The translations under genes and the position numbers were made by a program. A stretch of 64,000 nt of DNA from Acidobacteriota bacterium (GTDB lineage: Bacteria > Acidobacteriota > Thermoanaerobaculia > Multivoradales > JAGPDF01), in NCBI GenBank assembly GCA_014584695.1, contig JACTMI010000032.1, positions 1 to 64,000 on the forward strand. The letters run 5' to 3'. Under the pieces are notes generated by a model that saw nothing but the letters and a program-made list of their open reading frames with translations, did no database searches and was not told where the DNA came from. Shown one piece after another: positions 25,901 to 34,426 of the stretch (the first letter of the stretch is position 1; every line of letters starts with the position of its first letter).

Positions 25901-27175
25901 TCAGAAGCGCCAGCGGGCGGAGACCGAGAAGAGCTGGGCGCGGGCCTGGTAGGTCGCCGCGCCGCCGGCGGGCTGGAGCTGGCGCTCGCCGGTCAAGGCA
26001 TCGAAGTCGTGGTACGAGTAGCCGAGATCGAAGCTCAACCGGGCGTCGAGGTCGAAGCTGGCGCCGAGCGCGTAGACGAGCGCATCGCCGCGGGCGGCGC
26101 CAGGTTCCGCCGCCCCCGGCCGGGCCGGCGTCGGCTCGATGGCGACGCCGGCGCCCAGCCGCCAGCGCGGATCGGGCAGGTCCCCCTCGAGGCCGAAGCG
26201 GATCGAGAGCGTGTCGCGCCAGCCGTTGCGGCGGGTGATGGCGACCACGGCGCCCTCGGCGCCGACCGACGAGCTCGCCGCCGACCAGCGGGCGAGCGCG
26301 AGGTCGAGCTCCAGGCGGAGCTCCGGGTAGGGCGCGAACCAGAATCCGGCCGCGAGCTGCTCCGGCAGGTCCTCGGCCAGGCGGACGTCGGCGCGCGGAA
26401 AGCGCGCGAGCGCCGCGGCCTGGACGTCGGCGGGCAGCGCCGCCAGGTCGCGCACCTGGAACTCGACGTCGCCCTTGCCCTCGACCTCGGTCGCCGAAGC
26501 GTACGTGGCGCCGAAACCCCAGCGCGCGGTCGAGTAGTGGACCGCCAGGTCGAGACCGAGGCCGTCGGCCGAGACCTCCGCCCGCCGGTCGACTTCGAAG
26601 CTGACCGGCCCGGCGGCGCCGCTCTCGGTCGCGGTGACGGTGTCGCCGTAGCCCGAGGTGCCGGTGAGGTAGCGCAGGCCGCCGCCGACGCTCCAGTGCT
26701 CGTCGACCGCGAGGGCCGCGACGGCGCGCGCGGCGAACAGCGTGGTCTCGCTGCGCCGCGCCACGAAGCGGCCCGGAAAGAGGGCGTTGTCCCACTCGAT
26801 CAGGCGCCAGAGCGGGGAGTCGACGCCGGCGCCCACCGCCCAGCGCGCCCCCGCCGGCTTCCAGGTCAGGTACGCCGCGGGCGGGAACTGGATCGAGTGG
26901 CGCGCCTTGCTGTCCCCCGCCGCGCTCTCGAACTCGTCCGTCGGGGCTTCGAAGTCGAGGCCCGCCTGGGCCTGCAGACCTTCCAGCCGGACGATCGCGG
27001 CCGGGTTGTAGGCGACGGCCGAAGGGTCGGCGGCCCGCGCCAGGAACGCTCCCGCCTGGCCGGTCGCGCGGCCGCCGTGCTGGAAGCGGCCGTAGGCGTC
27101 GGCGGCCGCCGGGCCGGCAGTCGAGAGCGAGGCGATCACGGCACCGAGGCAGAGCAGGCGGCGGGCGTGGGTCAT
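25901..27175 (-). CDS. FadL/OmpP1-family outer-membrane transporter
   Basis: The 424-residue protein has a signal peptide ending PAAADAYG. The family's N-terminal hatch follows (GGRATGQAGAFLARAADPSA, VAYNPAAIVRLEG). The rest alternates like a 14-strand beta-barrel and ends with a C-terminal aromatic residue (LFSVSARWRF), the signature for outer-membrane insertion. FadL-type porins move long-chain fatty acids or other hydrophobic molecules. The substrate is not fixed, and no linked fadD or catabolic gene is next to it. It is transcribed away from the STAS gene. Confidence 0.9.
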   Translation of the reverse strand: MTHARRLLCLGAVIASLSTAGPAAADAYGRFQHGGRATGQAGAFLARAADPSAVAYNPAAIVRLEGLQAQAGLDFEAPTDEFESAAGDSKARHSIQFPPAAYLTWKPAGARWAVGAGVDSPLWRLIEWDNALFPGRFVARRSETTLFAARAVAALAVDEHWSVGGGLRYLTGTSGYGDTVTATESGAAGPVSFEVDRRAEVSADGLGLDLAVHYSTARWGFGATYASATEVEGKGDVEFQVRDLAALPADVQAAALARFPRADVRLAEDLPEQLAAGFWFAPYPELRLELDLALARWSAASSSVGAEGAVVAITRRNGWRDTLSIRFGLEGDLPDPRWRLGAGVAIEPTPARPGAAEPGAARGDALVYALGASFDLDARLSFDLGYSYHDFDALTGERQLQPAGGAATYQARAQLFSVSARWRF

Positions 27176-27243
27176 GTGCGATCTCCCGAGAGGTCTCCCA
27201 GCGGCGGCAGTCTATCCGCCTCGCGGCGCCGGTTCGTTCCGGA

Positions 27244-27272
27244 TTGAAGCTCCCGGGAGCGGCTGCTAGACT
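27244..27272 (+). promoter_or_regulatory. Promoter of the STAS gene: TTGAAG-N17-TAGACT
   Basis: TTGAAG at 27244-27249 and TAGACT at 27267-27272 have a 17-base spacer, a good sigma-70-type match. The ATG is at 27293, giving a short leader. This is the clearest complete promoter in the window. Confidence 0.5.
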
Positions 27273-27292
27273 GCGGCGCGCCACGAACCGCC

Positions 27293-27637
27293 ATGATCGT
27301 CGAGAAACGCCGCATCGGTGAGGAGCACACGCTCCTGCGCGTCGAAGGAGTGATCAAGCTGGGCGAGAGCGCCCAGTTTCTCGCCCAGACGCTGGAGCGC
27401 GCGCTCGCCGAGGAGGGCGGCCACGTCTTCATCGACCTCGAGCGGATCAACTACATCGACTCGACCGGCATCGGCGAGCTGGTCGGCTACCTCGGCCGAT
27501 TCCGGGAGCGCGAGCGCCGCCTGGTGCTGGTGCACCCCTCGGTGCGGATCGTCAAGCTGCTCGAAGTGGCCCAGCTCGCCGACCTCTTCCCGACCTACGA
27601 GCGGCTGGAAGACGCGCTCGCCGCCGAGTGCGCCTGA
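27293..27637 (+). CDS. STAS-domain anti-sigma-factor antagonist
   Basis: This 114-residue single-domain protein has the central motif VFIDLERINYIDSTGIGELV, whose DSTG serine is the site that partner kinases phosphorylate. In the SpoIIAA/RsbV family the unphosphorylated form frees a sigma factor or drives a stress cascade. The two SpoIIE-type phosphatases in this window (2192 and 34427) are possible activators, though they are not adjacent. It is followed after about 110 bases by the FAD-oxidase gene. Confidence 0.92.
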   Translation: MIVEKRRIGEEHTLLRVEGVIKLGESAQFLAQTLERALAEEGGHVFIDLERINYIDSTGIGELVGYLGRFRERERRLVLVHPSVRIVKLLEVAQLADLFPTYERLEDALAAECA

Positions 27638-27746
27638 GCGCCGCGCGGCGCGGCCCCGCTTGCTCGCCGGCGCCGGCATCGGCGACAATCGCGGCCCACG
27701 AGCCCGGCCGGCGCGCGCGGCCGCTCGCGATCCGACAGGAGCCTTC

Positions 27747-29183
27747 ATGACCCCGCCTTCGACCGCCGAGATTCCCCTCGCGCTCACCGCGCTGGCGGAG
27801 CTGCTCGGCGACTGCATCGCCTTCGACCTGGCGACGCGCGAGCAGTTCGAGACCGACTTCGGCCGCTGGCGGCACCAGGTCCCGATGGCGGTGGCGCGCT
27901 GCCGCAACGCCGTCGAGGTCTCGCAGGTGCTGCGCCACTGCCGGGCCCACGGCATCGCGGTGGCGCCGCGCAGCCAGGGTCACACCCAGAGCGGCCAGTC
28001 GCTGACCGCCGGCGTGCTGATCGACACCGCGGCGATGAACCGCATCGTGGCGATCGACGAAGCGGCCGGCTGGGCCGATTGCGAGGCCGGGGTGATCTGG
28101 CGCGACCTGGTGGTCGAGGCGACCGGCCGCGGCCTGATCCCGCCGGTGCTGACCAACAACCTGTCGGTGACCGTCTCCGGAACGACGTCGGTCGCGGGGC
28201 TCGGCGTGGCCTCGTTTCGCCACGGCACGCAGGCGGACAACGCGCTCGAGATCGAGTGCGTGACCGGCGACGGCGAGATCCACGTCTGCTCGCGCGAGGT
28301 CGAGCCCGAGCTCTTCGACATGGTGCGCTGCAGCCTCGGCCAGATCGCGGTGATCACCCGCGTCAAGACCCGGCTGCGCCGGGTCGAGCCGCTGGTCCGG
28401 CTCTACACCCTGGTCTACGACGATCTGGGCACCTTCATGGCCGACGCGCGCCGGATCATGGACCCGGCCGACGGCAGGTTCGCCTCGCTGGGCGGCATCT
28501 GTTCGCCGGCGCCGCTCGGCTTCCGCCGCATCGGCGAGGGGATGGAGCTCGGCAAGGGGATGATCGGCTACGGGCTCTGGCTCTTTCCGCTGTACCTGAC
28601 CGTCGAGTACGCGCCGGGGAGCGAGCCGGACGACGCGCGCGTTCTCGCCGGCCTCTCGCCCTGGCGGCACGTGCAGACGCAGGACATGACCGCGCTCGAG
28701 TTCGCCCGCCGGATGGAGCCGATGTTCGAGGCCTGGCGCCTCTCCGGCTACTGGGATCAACCCCATCCCTGGATGGAGACCACCCTGCCTTGGGAGAACG
28801 CGCGCGAGTACATCGAGACGGTGCTGGCCAATCTCCCGCCGGGGGCGCTCGGACCGGGCGGCCACGTTCTCCTCTGGCCGGCGCGTACCGCCACCTCGGA
28901 CGTGCCGCTCTTCAGGCATCCGGGCGGCGAGTGCGTGCTCGGGTGGGGCATCCTCGGCTCGGTGCCGCGCGCGAAGCTCGACGAGATGCTGGCCCAGCTC
29001 GACCTCGCCTCGGAGTTGGCGATCGCCTACGGCGGCAAGCGCTACCTCTCCGGCTACATCACCTTCGATTCGCCGGAACGGTGGGCGGCGCACTTCGGCG
29101 ACCAGTGGCAGCGTCTCCGCGCGGCCAAGCGCCGCTGGGATCCCGATGGCATCCTCGCCCCCGGGTTCATCCAGTACGAATGA
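27747..29183 (+). CDS. FAD-linked oxidase, cytokinin-dehydrogenase-like
   Basis: The 478-residue protein (AGGAG upstream of ATG 27747) is a VAO/PCMH-type flavoprotein. The FAD-binding half has APRSQGHTQSGQSLTAG; its His corresponds to the one that binds FAD covalently in many members. It is followed by GTTSVAGLGVASFRHGTQAD and NALEIECVTGDGE, very like cytokinin dehydrogenase. The C-terminus ends KRRWDPDGILAPGF. No signal peptide is seen, so it should be cytoplasmic. The substrate is not predictable; cytokinin itself is only the best-known example of the family. Ddl starts 16 bases downstream. Confidence 0.88.
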   Translation: MTPPSTAEIPLALTALAELLGDCIAFDLATREQFETDFGRWRHQVPMAVARCRNAVEVSQVLRHCRAHGIAVAPRSQGHTQSGQSLTAGVLIDTAAMNRIVAIDEAAGWADCEAGVIWRDLVVEATGRGLIPPVLTNNLSVTVSGTTSVAGLGVASFRHGTQADNALEIECVTGDGEIHVCSREVEPELFDMVRCSLGQIAVITRVKTRLRRVEPLVRLYTLVYDDLGTFMADARRIMDPADGRFASLGGICSPAPLGFRRIGEGMELGKGMIGYGLWLFPLYLTVEYAPGSEPDDARVLAGLSPWRHVQTQDMTALEFARRMEPMFEAWRLSGYWDQPHPWMETTLPWENAREYIETVLANLPPGALGPGGHVLLWPARTATSDVPLFRHPGGECVLGWGILGSVPRAKLDEMLAQLDLASELAIAYGGKRYLSGYITFDSPERWAAHFGDQWQRLRAAKRRWDPDGILAPGFIQYE

Positions 29184-29199
29184 TCGGCGAGGGCGCCGG

Positions 29200-30213
29200 G
29201 TGAGCCGGATCGCGCTCTGGACCGGGGGCTCGACCCCCGAGCGGGATGTCGCGCTGGCCGGCGCCGCGCAGGTCGCGCCGGCGTTGCGCGCGCTCGGACA
29301 CGAGGTGGCGGTCGTCGACACCGTCGACGGGCCGCTCGACGAGGCTGGCGAGGCGCGGCTGTTCGCGGCGCGCGTCGAGGTCGAGCCGCCGGGTCCGGCA
29401 GCCCTCGCCGCGCTGCGCGCCCGCGAGGACCTGCCGCGCTGGGCCCGCGCCGCGCCGACCGCCGGCGCCGATCTGGTCTTCCTCGTCCTCCACGGCGACC
29501 AGGGTGAAGGGGGCTCGGTGCAGGGGCTGCTCGACCTGGCCGGGCTCCGCTACACCGGCAGCGGCATGCTGGCGAGCGCGATCGCGATGGACAAGGCGGT
29601 ATCGAAGCGGCTCCTGCGCGACGCCGGGCTGCCGCAGTCCGATTGGGTCGAGGCGGATGCCGGCGGCGAGGTGGCAGCCGCGGAGGTGGAGCGGCTGGGC
29701 CTGCCGGTGGTGGTCAAGCCGTCGAACGGCGGCTCTTCGGTCGGCGTCTCGATCGTGCGCGAGGGCGGCGCGCTGCCGGCGGCGCTCGCGCTGGCGCGAG
29801 CGGTCGACCCGAGGGTCCTGGTCGAGGCCTACCTGCCGGGCCGGGAGTTCTCGGTCGGGGTGCTCGGCGACCGCGCGCTGGGAGTGGGGGAGATCCTCCC
29901 GGCGCACGATTTCTTCGACTACGAGTGCAAATACACCCCCGGGATGTGCCGCGAGGTCTTCCCGGCGGAGATCCCGGACGAGACGACCGAGCGGATGCGC
30001 GAGCTGGCGCTCGCCACCCATCGCCTGCTCGGCCTGCGCGACTTCTCGCGCGTCGACTTCCGCCTCGACGCCGACGGCACACCGTGCGTGCTCGAGGCCA
30101 ACACCCTCCCGGGGATGACCCGCACCTCGCTGCTGCCGCAGTCGGCCGCCGTCCACGGCCTCGACTTCCGCGCCCTGTGCGGCGAGATCTGCCGCCTCGC
30201 GCTCGCCCGCTGA
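29200..30213 (+). CDS. ddl: D-alanine-D-alanine ligase family protein
   Basis: The GTG at 29200 gives the family's N-terminus (SRIALWTGGSTPERDVALAG). The 337-residue product is an ATP-grasp enzyme: GDQGEGGSVQGLLDLAG, YTGSGMLASAIAMDKAVSKR, VVKPSNGGSSVGVSIV, EFSVGVLGDRALGVGEI, and the metal-binding end CVLEANTLPGMTRTSLLPQ. It joins two D-Ala residues for peptidoglycan. It is unusual that it lies behind an oxidase instead of in a mur cluster, so a different dipeptide product is possible. Confidence 0.88.
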   Translation: MSRIALWTGGSTPERDVALAGAAQVAPALRALGHEVAVVDTVDGPLDEAGEARLFAARVEVEPPGPAALAALRAREDLPRWARAAPTAGADLVFLVLHGDQGEGGSVQGLLDLAGLRYTGSGMLASAIAMDKAVSKRLLRDAGLPQSDWVEADAGGEVAAAEVERLGLPVVVKPSNGGSSVGVSIVREGGALPAALALARAVDPRVLVEAYLPGREFSVGVLGDRALGVGEILPAHDFFDYECKYTPGMCREVFPAEIPDETTERMRELALATHRLLGLRDFSRVDFRLDADGTPCVLEANTLPGMTRTSLLPQSAAVHGLDFRALCGEICRLALAR

Positions 30214-30315
30214 CCGCGCGCCGAGCGCTCGACCATCAGCGCCATCCAGAAGGAAGAAGAAGAAGCTGGCTCGCGCGCCGCTGGGAAGCGAAGCGGCGGT
30301 GGGAGCTCGACGGAG

Positions 30316-30515
30316 AAAAGCCAAAGGACCATAGAAGGGAGGCTGGTGCCGGCTGGATCGCCAGCGGGTCGGCGGTGCGCCTGCGTCGGTGTCCGCATCG
30401 CCTCGGCGCGTCCGGTGAGCGCAGATCCAGCCCACCGCCAACCTCGCGGCCCGCCCGCCAAGCCCCACCCGGGCCCGTCCCACAACCTTCATCCCTTCTA
30501 TGGTCTTTTTGCCGG
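30316..30515. repeat. Inverted-repeat family, locus 3 (single unit)
   Basis: A perfect 14-base inverted pair, GACCATAGAAGGGA at 30327-30340 and TCCCTTCTATGGTC at 30492-30505, encloses about 150 bases of GC-rich sequence. A-rich sequence (GAAAAGCCAAAG) flanks the left arm and T-rich (TTTTT) the right. A purine run AGGAAGAAGAAGAAG is at 30250. No gene is supported between 30214 and 30666. Confidence 0.75.
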
Positions 30516-30603
30516 TTACCACGAGGAAGCCACGACGGGTCACCATCGTCGGGAGACGAACGAGGGAAGAGACGCCGGCCCGGTGGTGCTCGGCGCAAAG
30601 GGA

Positions 30604-30659
30604 GAGGGCGGCCTCGCGGCCGCCCTCGGTGCTGCTTCCGGTGGGAGCCGAAAGGCTCC
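30604..30659 (-). terminator. Tandem hairpins downstream of the polyglycine-linker gene
   Basis: GAGGGCGGCC-TCGC-GGCCGCCCTC (30604-30627) is a perfect 10-bp stem, and GGAGCC-GAAA-GGCTCC (30644-30659) is a perfect 6-bp stem with a GNRA loop. Both lie just after the minus-strand stop at 30667. There is no T-tract. Confidence 0.5.
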
Positions 30660-30666
30660 GATCAGG

Positions 30667-32076
30667 TCACGGGATCCACTCGGCGCGGAAGTTCGAGAAG
30701 CGCCAACCGTAGGTGTGAGACTCCGGGCCGTCCGAGATCTGGGTGCCGAACTCGATGAAGGCGAAGCTGGTGTTCAGCGTGCCGACGTTGATGTCGTAGG
30801 CGGTGCCGACCAGCCGCGAGCTGCCCTGGTAGACCTCGTAAGCGGCGTAGTCTTCCTCGGTGTTGTACTCATAGTAGACACGGTAGGTGTTGCCCGGCTG
30901 AACTCCCGGCGACTGGTAGAACTCCTTCCAGCTACCGCCGGTGGCGTTGACCTGGAAGACCATCCGGTTCTGCGTGCCACGCGAGTTCAGGTAGCCCAGC
31001 ATGTTGTTCCAGCTCTGGCCGTTGTTGAGCCAGAACAGGCAGTGGAAGCCGTTCGGCAGGTTGCCGTCCCAGCCCGAGACGTAGACGTCGAACTGGAGCA
31101 CCATGCGGGTGAACGGACGGGTGGCTCCGAACGACATGTTGTAGCGCCAGTTCGTGTTGTTCGAGTTCGAGACCAGGAACTGGCCCGGCAGCTCGAACAC
31201 GACCGCGTTCGGATTGCCGCCGCCGCCGCCGCCACCACCACCACCACCACCACCATCACCGCCGCCATCACCACCACCGTCCCCGCCCGAGCCGGGCTTG
31301 GTCAGGGAGGAGGCCGCGGGCGAGGCCGAGGGGCCGACGAACTGCGCGGAGCTCGTGGTGGCGTCGTAGAGCGAGGTGTAAGCCCAGAAGGCCTTGTCGC
31401 AGCTCACTCGGACCCGGGCGCCTTCCGGCACGTTGGTGAGCCCGAGCAGCGAGAAAGCGTCGTCGAACTGCGCGTGGGAGAGGGGAGCCATCGCCAGGGT
31501 GACGTTCTGGATCATCAGCAGCCCGTCGGCGTACCGCGCGTCGATGACGCAGGTCGCCTCCGTGTGCGCCAGGTTGACCAGGCCGAGGTTCGAGTAGCGC
31601 GTCGAGCCCCCCTTGGTCAGCCCCTGCAGCCAGGCGCTGCCGCCGGCCGCGATCAGATTCGTCGAACCGAGGATCGGAATGTCGGCCGGCTCGGGCTCGC
31701 CGGCGAAGCCGACGATGTCGCTCGCCAGCCGCGCGCTCAGCACCAGCTCCGGGGAGCCTTCGATCTCGAGCATGCCGCGCCCGCCGGGGGGGACGAGGTC
31801 GGTGAACCGCACCGATTGGCCCGGGCCGACGAAATAGACCGGCGGCTCGCCCTCCCTCACCGTGCCGTCGTTGCCCGACGGCAGGAAGGTGGAGTAGAAG
31901 CCGAGGACGGAGTTCTCCGTGGGATTGCTCGCCCAGAGCTCGGTGCGGACGACGATGTCGCCGTGGAGCTCGTGGATCGCCCCGGGGACGTAGAGGAGGC
32001 CGGCCTGGAGCGGCGCGACGGTGCTCGCGAGGAGCGCTGCGGCGAGTAGAGCGGTGCGGAGTCGTGGCGTCGACAA
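30667..32076 (-). CDS. Secreted two-domain protein with polyglycine linker
   Basis: The best start is TTG at 32076, preceded by GGAGGA, giving 469 residues. The signal peptide runs LLAAALLASTVAPLQAG. Residues about 25-265 form one domain (VVRTELWASNPTENSVLGFY, GRGMLEIEGSPELVLSARL). A linker rich in Gly/Asp (encoded by a CCACCACC microsatellite, 31218-31290) leads to a C-terminal jelly-roll-like domain of about 170 residues (FTRMVLQFDVYVSGWDGNLP, YRVYYEYNTEEDYAAYEVYQ). The C-terminal part resembles lectin or polysaccharide-lyase-like folds, but no catalytic residues are claimed. It is probably extracellular. Confidence 0.78.
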   Translation of the reverse strand: MSTPRLRTALLAAALLASTVAPLQAGLLYVPGAIHELHGDIVVRTELWASNPTENSVLGFYSTFLPSGNDGTVREGEPPVYFVGPGQSVRFTDLVPPGGRGMLEIEGSPELVLSARLASDIVGFAGEPEPADIPILGSTNLIAAGGSAWLQGLTKGGSTRYSNLGLVNLAHTEATCVIDARYADGLLMIQNVTLAMAPLSHAQFDDAFSLLGLTNVPEGARVRVSCDKAFWAYTSLYDATTSSAQFVGPSASPAASSLTKPGSGGDGGGDGGGDGGGGGGGGGGGGGNPNAVVFELPGQFLVSNSNNTNWRYNMSFGATRPFTRMVLQFDVYVSGWDGNLPNGFHCLFWLNNGQSWNNMLGYLNSRGTQNRMVFQVNATGGSWKEFYQSPGVQPGNTYRVYYEYNTEEDYAAYEVYQGSSRLVGTAYDINVGTLNTSFAFIEFGTQISDGPESHTYGWRFSNFRAEWIP

Positions 32077-32155
32077 GAAGGCTTCCTCCGTGGCAATTGT
32101 CGGGTCTTGAGGGTCGCTGGGGCGCAGAGCGGCGACATGATAAGCGTTTCGAGAG

Positions 32156-32182
32156 AAAACCTCAAGTGTTTCTTGAGGTTTT
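32156..32182. terminator. Bidirectional terminator-like hairpin between divergent genes
   Basis: AAAACCTCAAG-TGTTT-CTTGAGGTTTT is a perfect 11-bp stem ending in A/T runs, far more AT-rich than its surroundings. It lies 80 bases upstream of the secreted-protein start at 32076 and 200 bases upstream of mqnD, so it could be an attenuator or the end of a small RNA. No other gene is supported between 32077 and 32378. Confidence 0.5.
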
Positions 32183-32243
32183 TGCCATCGTCGGCTCTTC
32201 CGGGGGGGGCGCCCGTTGGAGCGGGGGAGATAGAGAAGCGGCA

Positions 32244-32290
32244 GAGAAGGGGCCGAGGTGGCGGATGGGGCGGGCGTGGCGAGCTCGGGT
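32244..32290. repeat. Degenerate half of the inverted-repeat family (locus 4)
   Basis: AGAAGGGGCCGAGGTGGCGG followed by a GCGTGGCGAGCTCGGGTCG stretch aligns with the left halves at 18450-18500 and 18613-18661. No right arm is seen. Confidence 0.4.
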
Positions 32291-32361
32291 CGAGAGGTCG
32301 CCGACACCCCGAGTTGGAAAGTGGACCTGACTTCGCCTCGGGGGGGCTTTCGCGTTTTCGA

Positions 32362-32367
32362 TATCCT
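32362..32367 (+). promoter_or_regulatory. TATCCT -10-like box before mqnD
   Basis: TATCCT lies 11 bases before the ATG at 32379, with no Shine-Dalgarno between. Confidence 0.35.
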
Positions 32368-32378
32368 CCCGATCCGCC

Positions 32379-33230
32379 ATGTCGAGCCCGACGCTGATCC
32401 GCATCGCCCACAGCCCCGACTCGGACGACGCCTTCATGTTCTTCGCCCTGACGCAGGGCGTGCTGGACATCGAAGGCCTCCGCATCGAGCACGTCCTCGC
32501 CGACATCGAGAGCCTGAACCAGGCCGCCTTCGCCGGCACCTACGAAATCACGGCGCTCTCCTTCCACGGCTACGCGCACCTGGCCGACCGCTACCGGCTG
32601 ATGCCCTCGGGGGCCAGCTTCGGCGACGGCTACGGGCCGGTCGTGGTCGCGCGCCAGCCGCGCGAACGGGGAGACCTGGCCGGCCGAACGGTCGCCATCC
32701 CGGGTGAGCTCACCACCGCCGCGCTGGTCTTCCGGATCTGGCAGCCCGAGGCGAAGACGGTGGTGATGCCGTTCGACCAGATCTTCGAGGCCGTGGCGGA
32801 GGGCCGGGCCGACGCCGGCGTGATCATCCACGAAGGGCAGCTCACTTACCGTGACCGCGGCTTCGAGCCGGTCGTGGACCTCGGCGCTTGGTGGCGGCAG
32901 GAGACCGACGGGCCGCTACCCTTGGGCGGCAACGGCATCCGCAGTGACCTCGACCCAGCGCTGCGGCGCCGGCTCTGCCGGCTGCTCACCGAGAGCATCG
33001 AGTACGCCCTCGCGCACCGCGGCCAGGCGCTCGACTTCGCCGCCCGCTACGCGCGCGAGCTCGAGGGCGACCCGGTCCGCTCCGACCGTTTCGTCGCCAT
33101 GTACGTCAACGAGTGGACCCGCGGCTACGGCGAGGCCGGGCGGGCCGCGGTCCAGCGGCTGCTCGACCGGGGCTTCGAGGCGGGAATCCTGCCCCAGCGC
33201 GTGCGCGCCGAGTTCGAAGCCTCCGAGTGA
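32379..33230 (+). CDS. mqnD: 1,4-dihydroxy-6-naphthoate synthase (futalosine menaquinone pathway)
   Basis: The 283-residue product shows MqnD-family motifs: IAHSPDSDDAFMFFALTQG at the start, the FHGYAHLADRY region, and the active-site stretch GVIIHEGQLTYRDRGFEPVV followed by DLGAWWRQETDGPLPLGGNG. MqnD cleaves cyclic de-hypoxanthine futalosine to 1,4-dihydroxy-6-naphthoate on the way to menaquinone. No other mqn gene is within the window. A HAD phosphatase starts inside its stop codon (GTGA), so the two are co-transcribed. Confidence 0.87.
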   Translation: MSSPTLIRIAHSPDSDDAFMFFALTQGVLDIEGLRIEHVLADIESLNQAAFAGTYEITALSFHGYAHLADRYRLMPSGASFGDGYGPVVVARQPRERGDLAGRTVAIPGELTTAALVFRIWQPEAKTVVMPFDQIFEAVAEGRADAGVIIHEGQLTYRDRGFEPVVDLGAWWRQETDGPLPLGGNGIRSDLDPALRRRLCRLLTESIEYALAHRGQALDFAARYARELEGDPVRSDRFVAMYVNEWTRGYGEAGRAAVQRLLDRGFEAGILPQRVRAEFEASE

Positions 33231-33880
33231 GCTCCGCGCGACCGGCCGCGCTGGTCTTCGATCTCGACGGCACCCTGGTCGATTCGCGGGCGGATCTCGC
33301 GGCGGCGATCGATGCGCTGCGCGCCGAGCTCGGGCTGGTGGCGCTGGGCGAAGCGGCGGCCGTGCGCCTGGTCGGCGAGGGGGCGCGGCGCCTGGTGGCG
33401 CGGGCGATCGACCGGCCCGAGGCGGCGGTCGAGGCCGAGCTGGCGCGCTTTCTCGCCCTGTACGAGGCGAGGCTCACCGACCGGACGCGGCCCTACCCGG
33501 GGATCGACCAGCTGATCGCGCGGGCGCAGCCGAGCTACCCGCTGGCCCTGCTCACCAACAAGCCGGAGCGCTTGGCCCACCTGCTGCTCGCCCACTTCGG
33601 GTGGCGCGCCTGCTTCCGGGTGGTGATCGGCGGCGACACGCTGCCGCGGCGCAAGCCCGATCCGCTGGGGCTGCACGAGATCGCGGCGCGGCTCGGGGTG
33701 GCCGTGGCGGAGCTGTTGCTGGTCGGTGACAGCTGGATCGACGCAGCGACCGCGCGCGCCGCCGGCTGCCGCTTCGCCCTCGCCGAGTGGGGATTCCCCG
33801 CAGCCGAGGAGCGCGCCGCGATCCCCGGGCGCGAGCGCTATCCCACCGCGGCCGCCCTCGCCGCCGCGCTAGCCCTCTGA
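33227..33880 (+). CDS. HAD-family hydrolase, phosphoglycolate-phosphatase-like
   Basis: The GTG at 33227 overlaps the mqnD stop by four bases. The 217-residue product has the HAD motifs: VFDLDGTLVDSRAD (nucleophile Asp and acid Asp), LLTNKPERL (motif II), RRKPDPLGLHEIA (motif III Lys) and LLVGDSWIDAATARAAGC (motif IV). The cap is the helical type of Gph/MupP. The substrate could be phosphoglycolate or another small phosphate. Its end overlaps the convergent cdd by 12 bases. Confidence 0.88.
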   Translation: MSSARPAALVFDLDGTLVDSRADLAAAIDALRAELGLVALGEAAAVRLVGEGARRLVARAIDRPEAAVEAELARFLALYEARLTDRTRPYPGIDQLIARAQPSYPLALLTNKPERLAHLLLAHFGWRACFRVVIGGDTLPRRKPDPLGLHEIAARLGVAVAELLLVGDSWIDAATARAAGCRFALAEWGFPAAEERAAIPGRERYPTAAALAAALAL

Positions 33881-34291
33881 CCGAGAGGTCTGGAAGAGCT
33901 GTGCTGGGTCGAAGGCGAAGGGCTCGGGAAAGAGCTCGCCCAGCCGGAAGTCGCGCTGCTCGCCCTCCAGGTTGACCAGACGGATCGGCAGGTCCGGGCC
34001 GCAAAACTCGGCCAGCGTCTCGCGGCAGAGGCCGCAGGGGGGCGCCGGCGGCGCGCTGTCGGCGAGAACCAGCAGGGCCCGGAAGCTCCGCTGGCCCGCG
34101 GTCACCGCCGCCGCGACCGCCGACCGCTCGGCGCAGAGCGCCAAGCCGTAGCTGCGATTCTCGACGTTGGCGCCCGCGAAGATCGTGCCGTCGCCGGTGA
34201 GCAGCGCGGCGCCCACGGCGAAGCGGCTGTAGGGGCAGTGGGAGCGGTCCCGGGCCCGGCGGGCGGCATCGAGCAGGGGCTGCCAGTCCAT
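33869..34291 (-). CDS. cdd: Cytidine deaminase
   Basis: This 140-residue protein has the zinc site: the CAE motif (GLALCAERSAVAAAV), whose Glu is catalytic, and PCGLCRETLAEF. The N-terminal AARRARDRSHCPYSRFAVGA and GANVENRSYGLA are the usual nucleoside-binding features. It deaminates cytidine and deoxycytidine to uridine forms in salvage. It stands alone and its 3' end overlaps the HAD gene. Confidence 0.93.
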   Translation of the reverse strand: MDWQPLLDAARRARDRSHCPYSRFAVGAALLTGDGTIFAGANVENRSYGLALCAERSAVAAAVTAGQRSFRALLVLADSAPPAPPCGLCRETLAEFCGPDLPIRLVNLEGEQRDFRLGELFPEPFAFDPAQLFQTSRSEG

Positions 34292-34426
34292 GGCGCGGCG
34301 AGGCTAGCACGCGGCGGCCGCCGCCGGGGGGCCGCGGCCGGCGTGATAGCTTGCCGCCCGCCCGAGGGGGCCGGAAACTCCGCATGGTCCTCCACGTACC
34401 CTAAGCAGCCGGAGGCGACACTCTCG

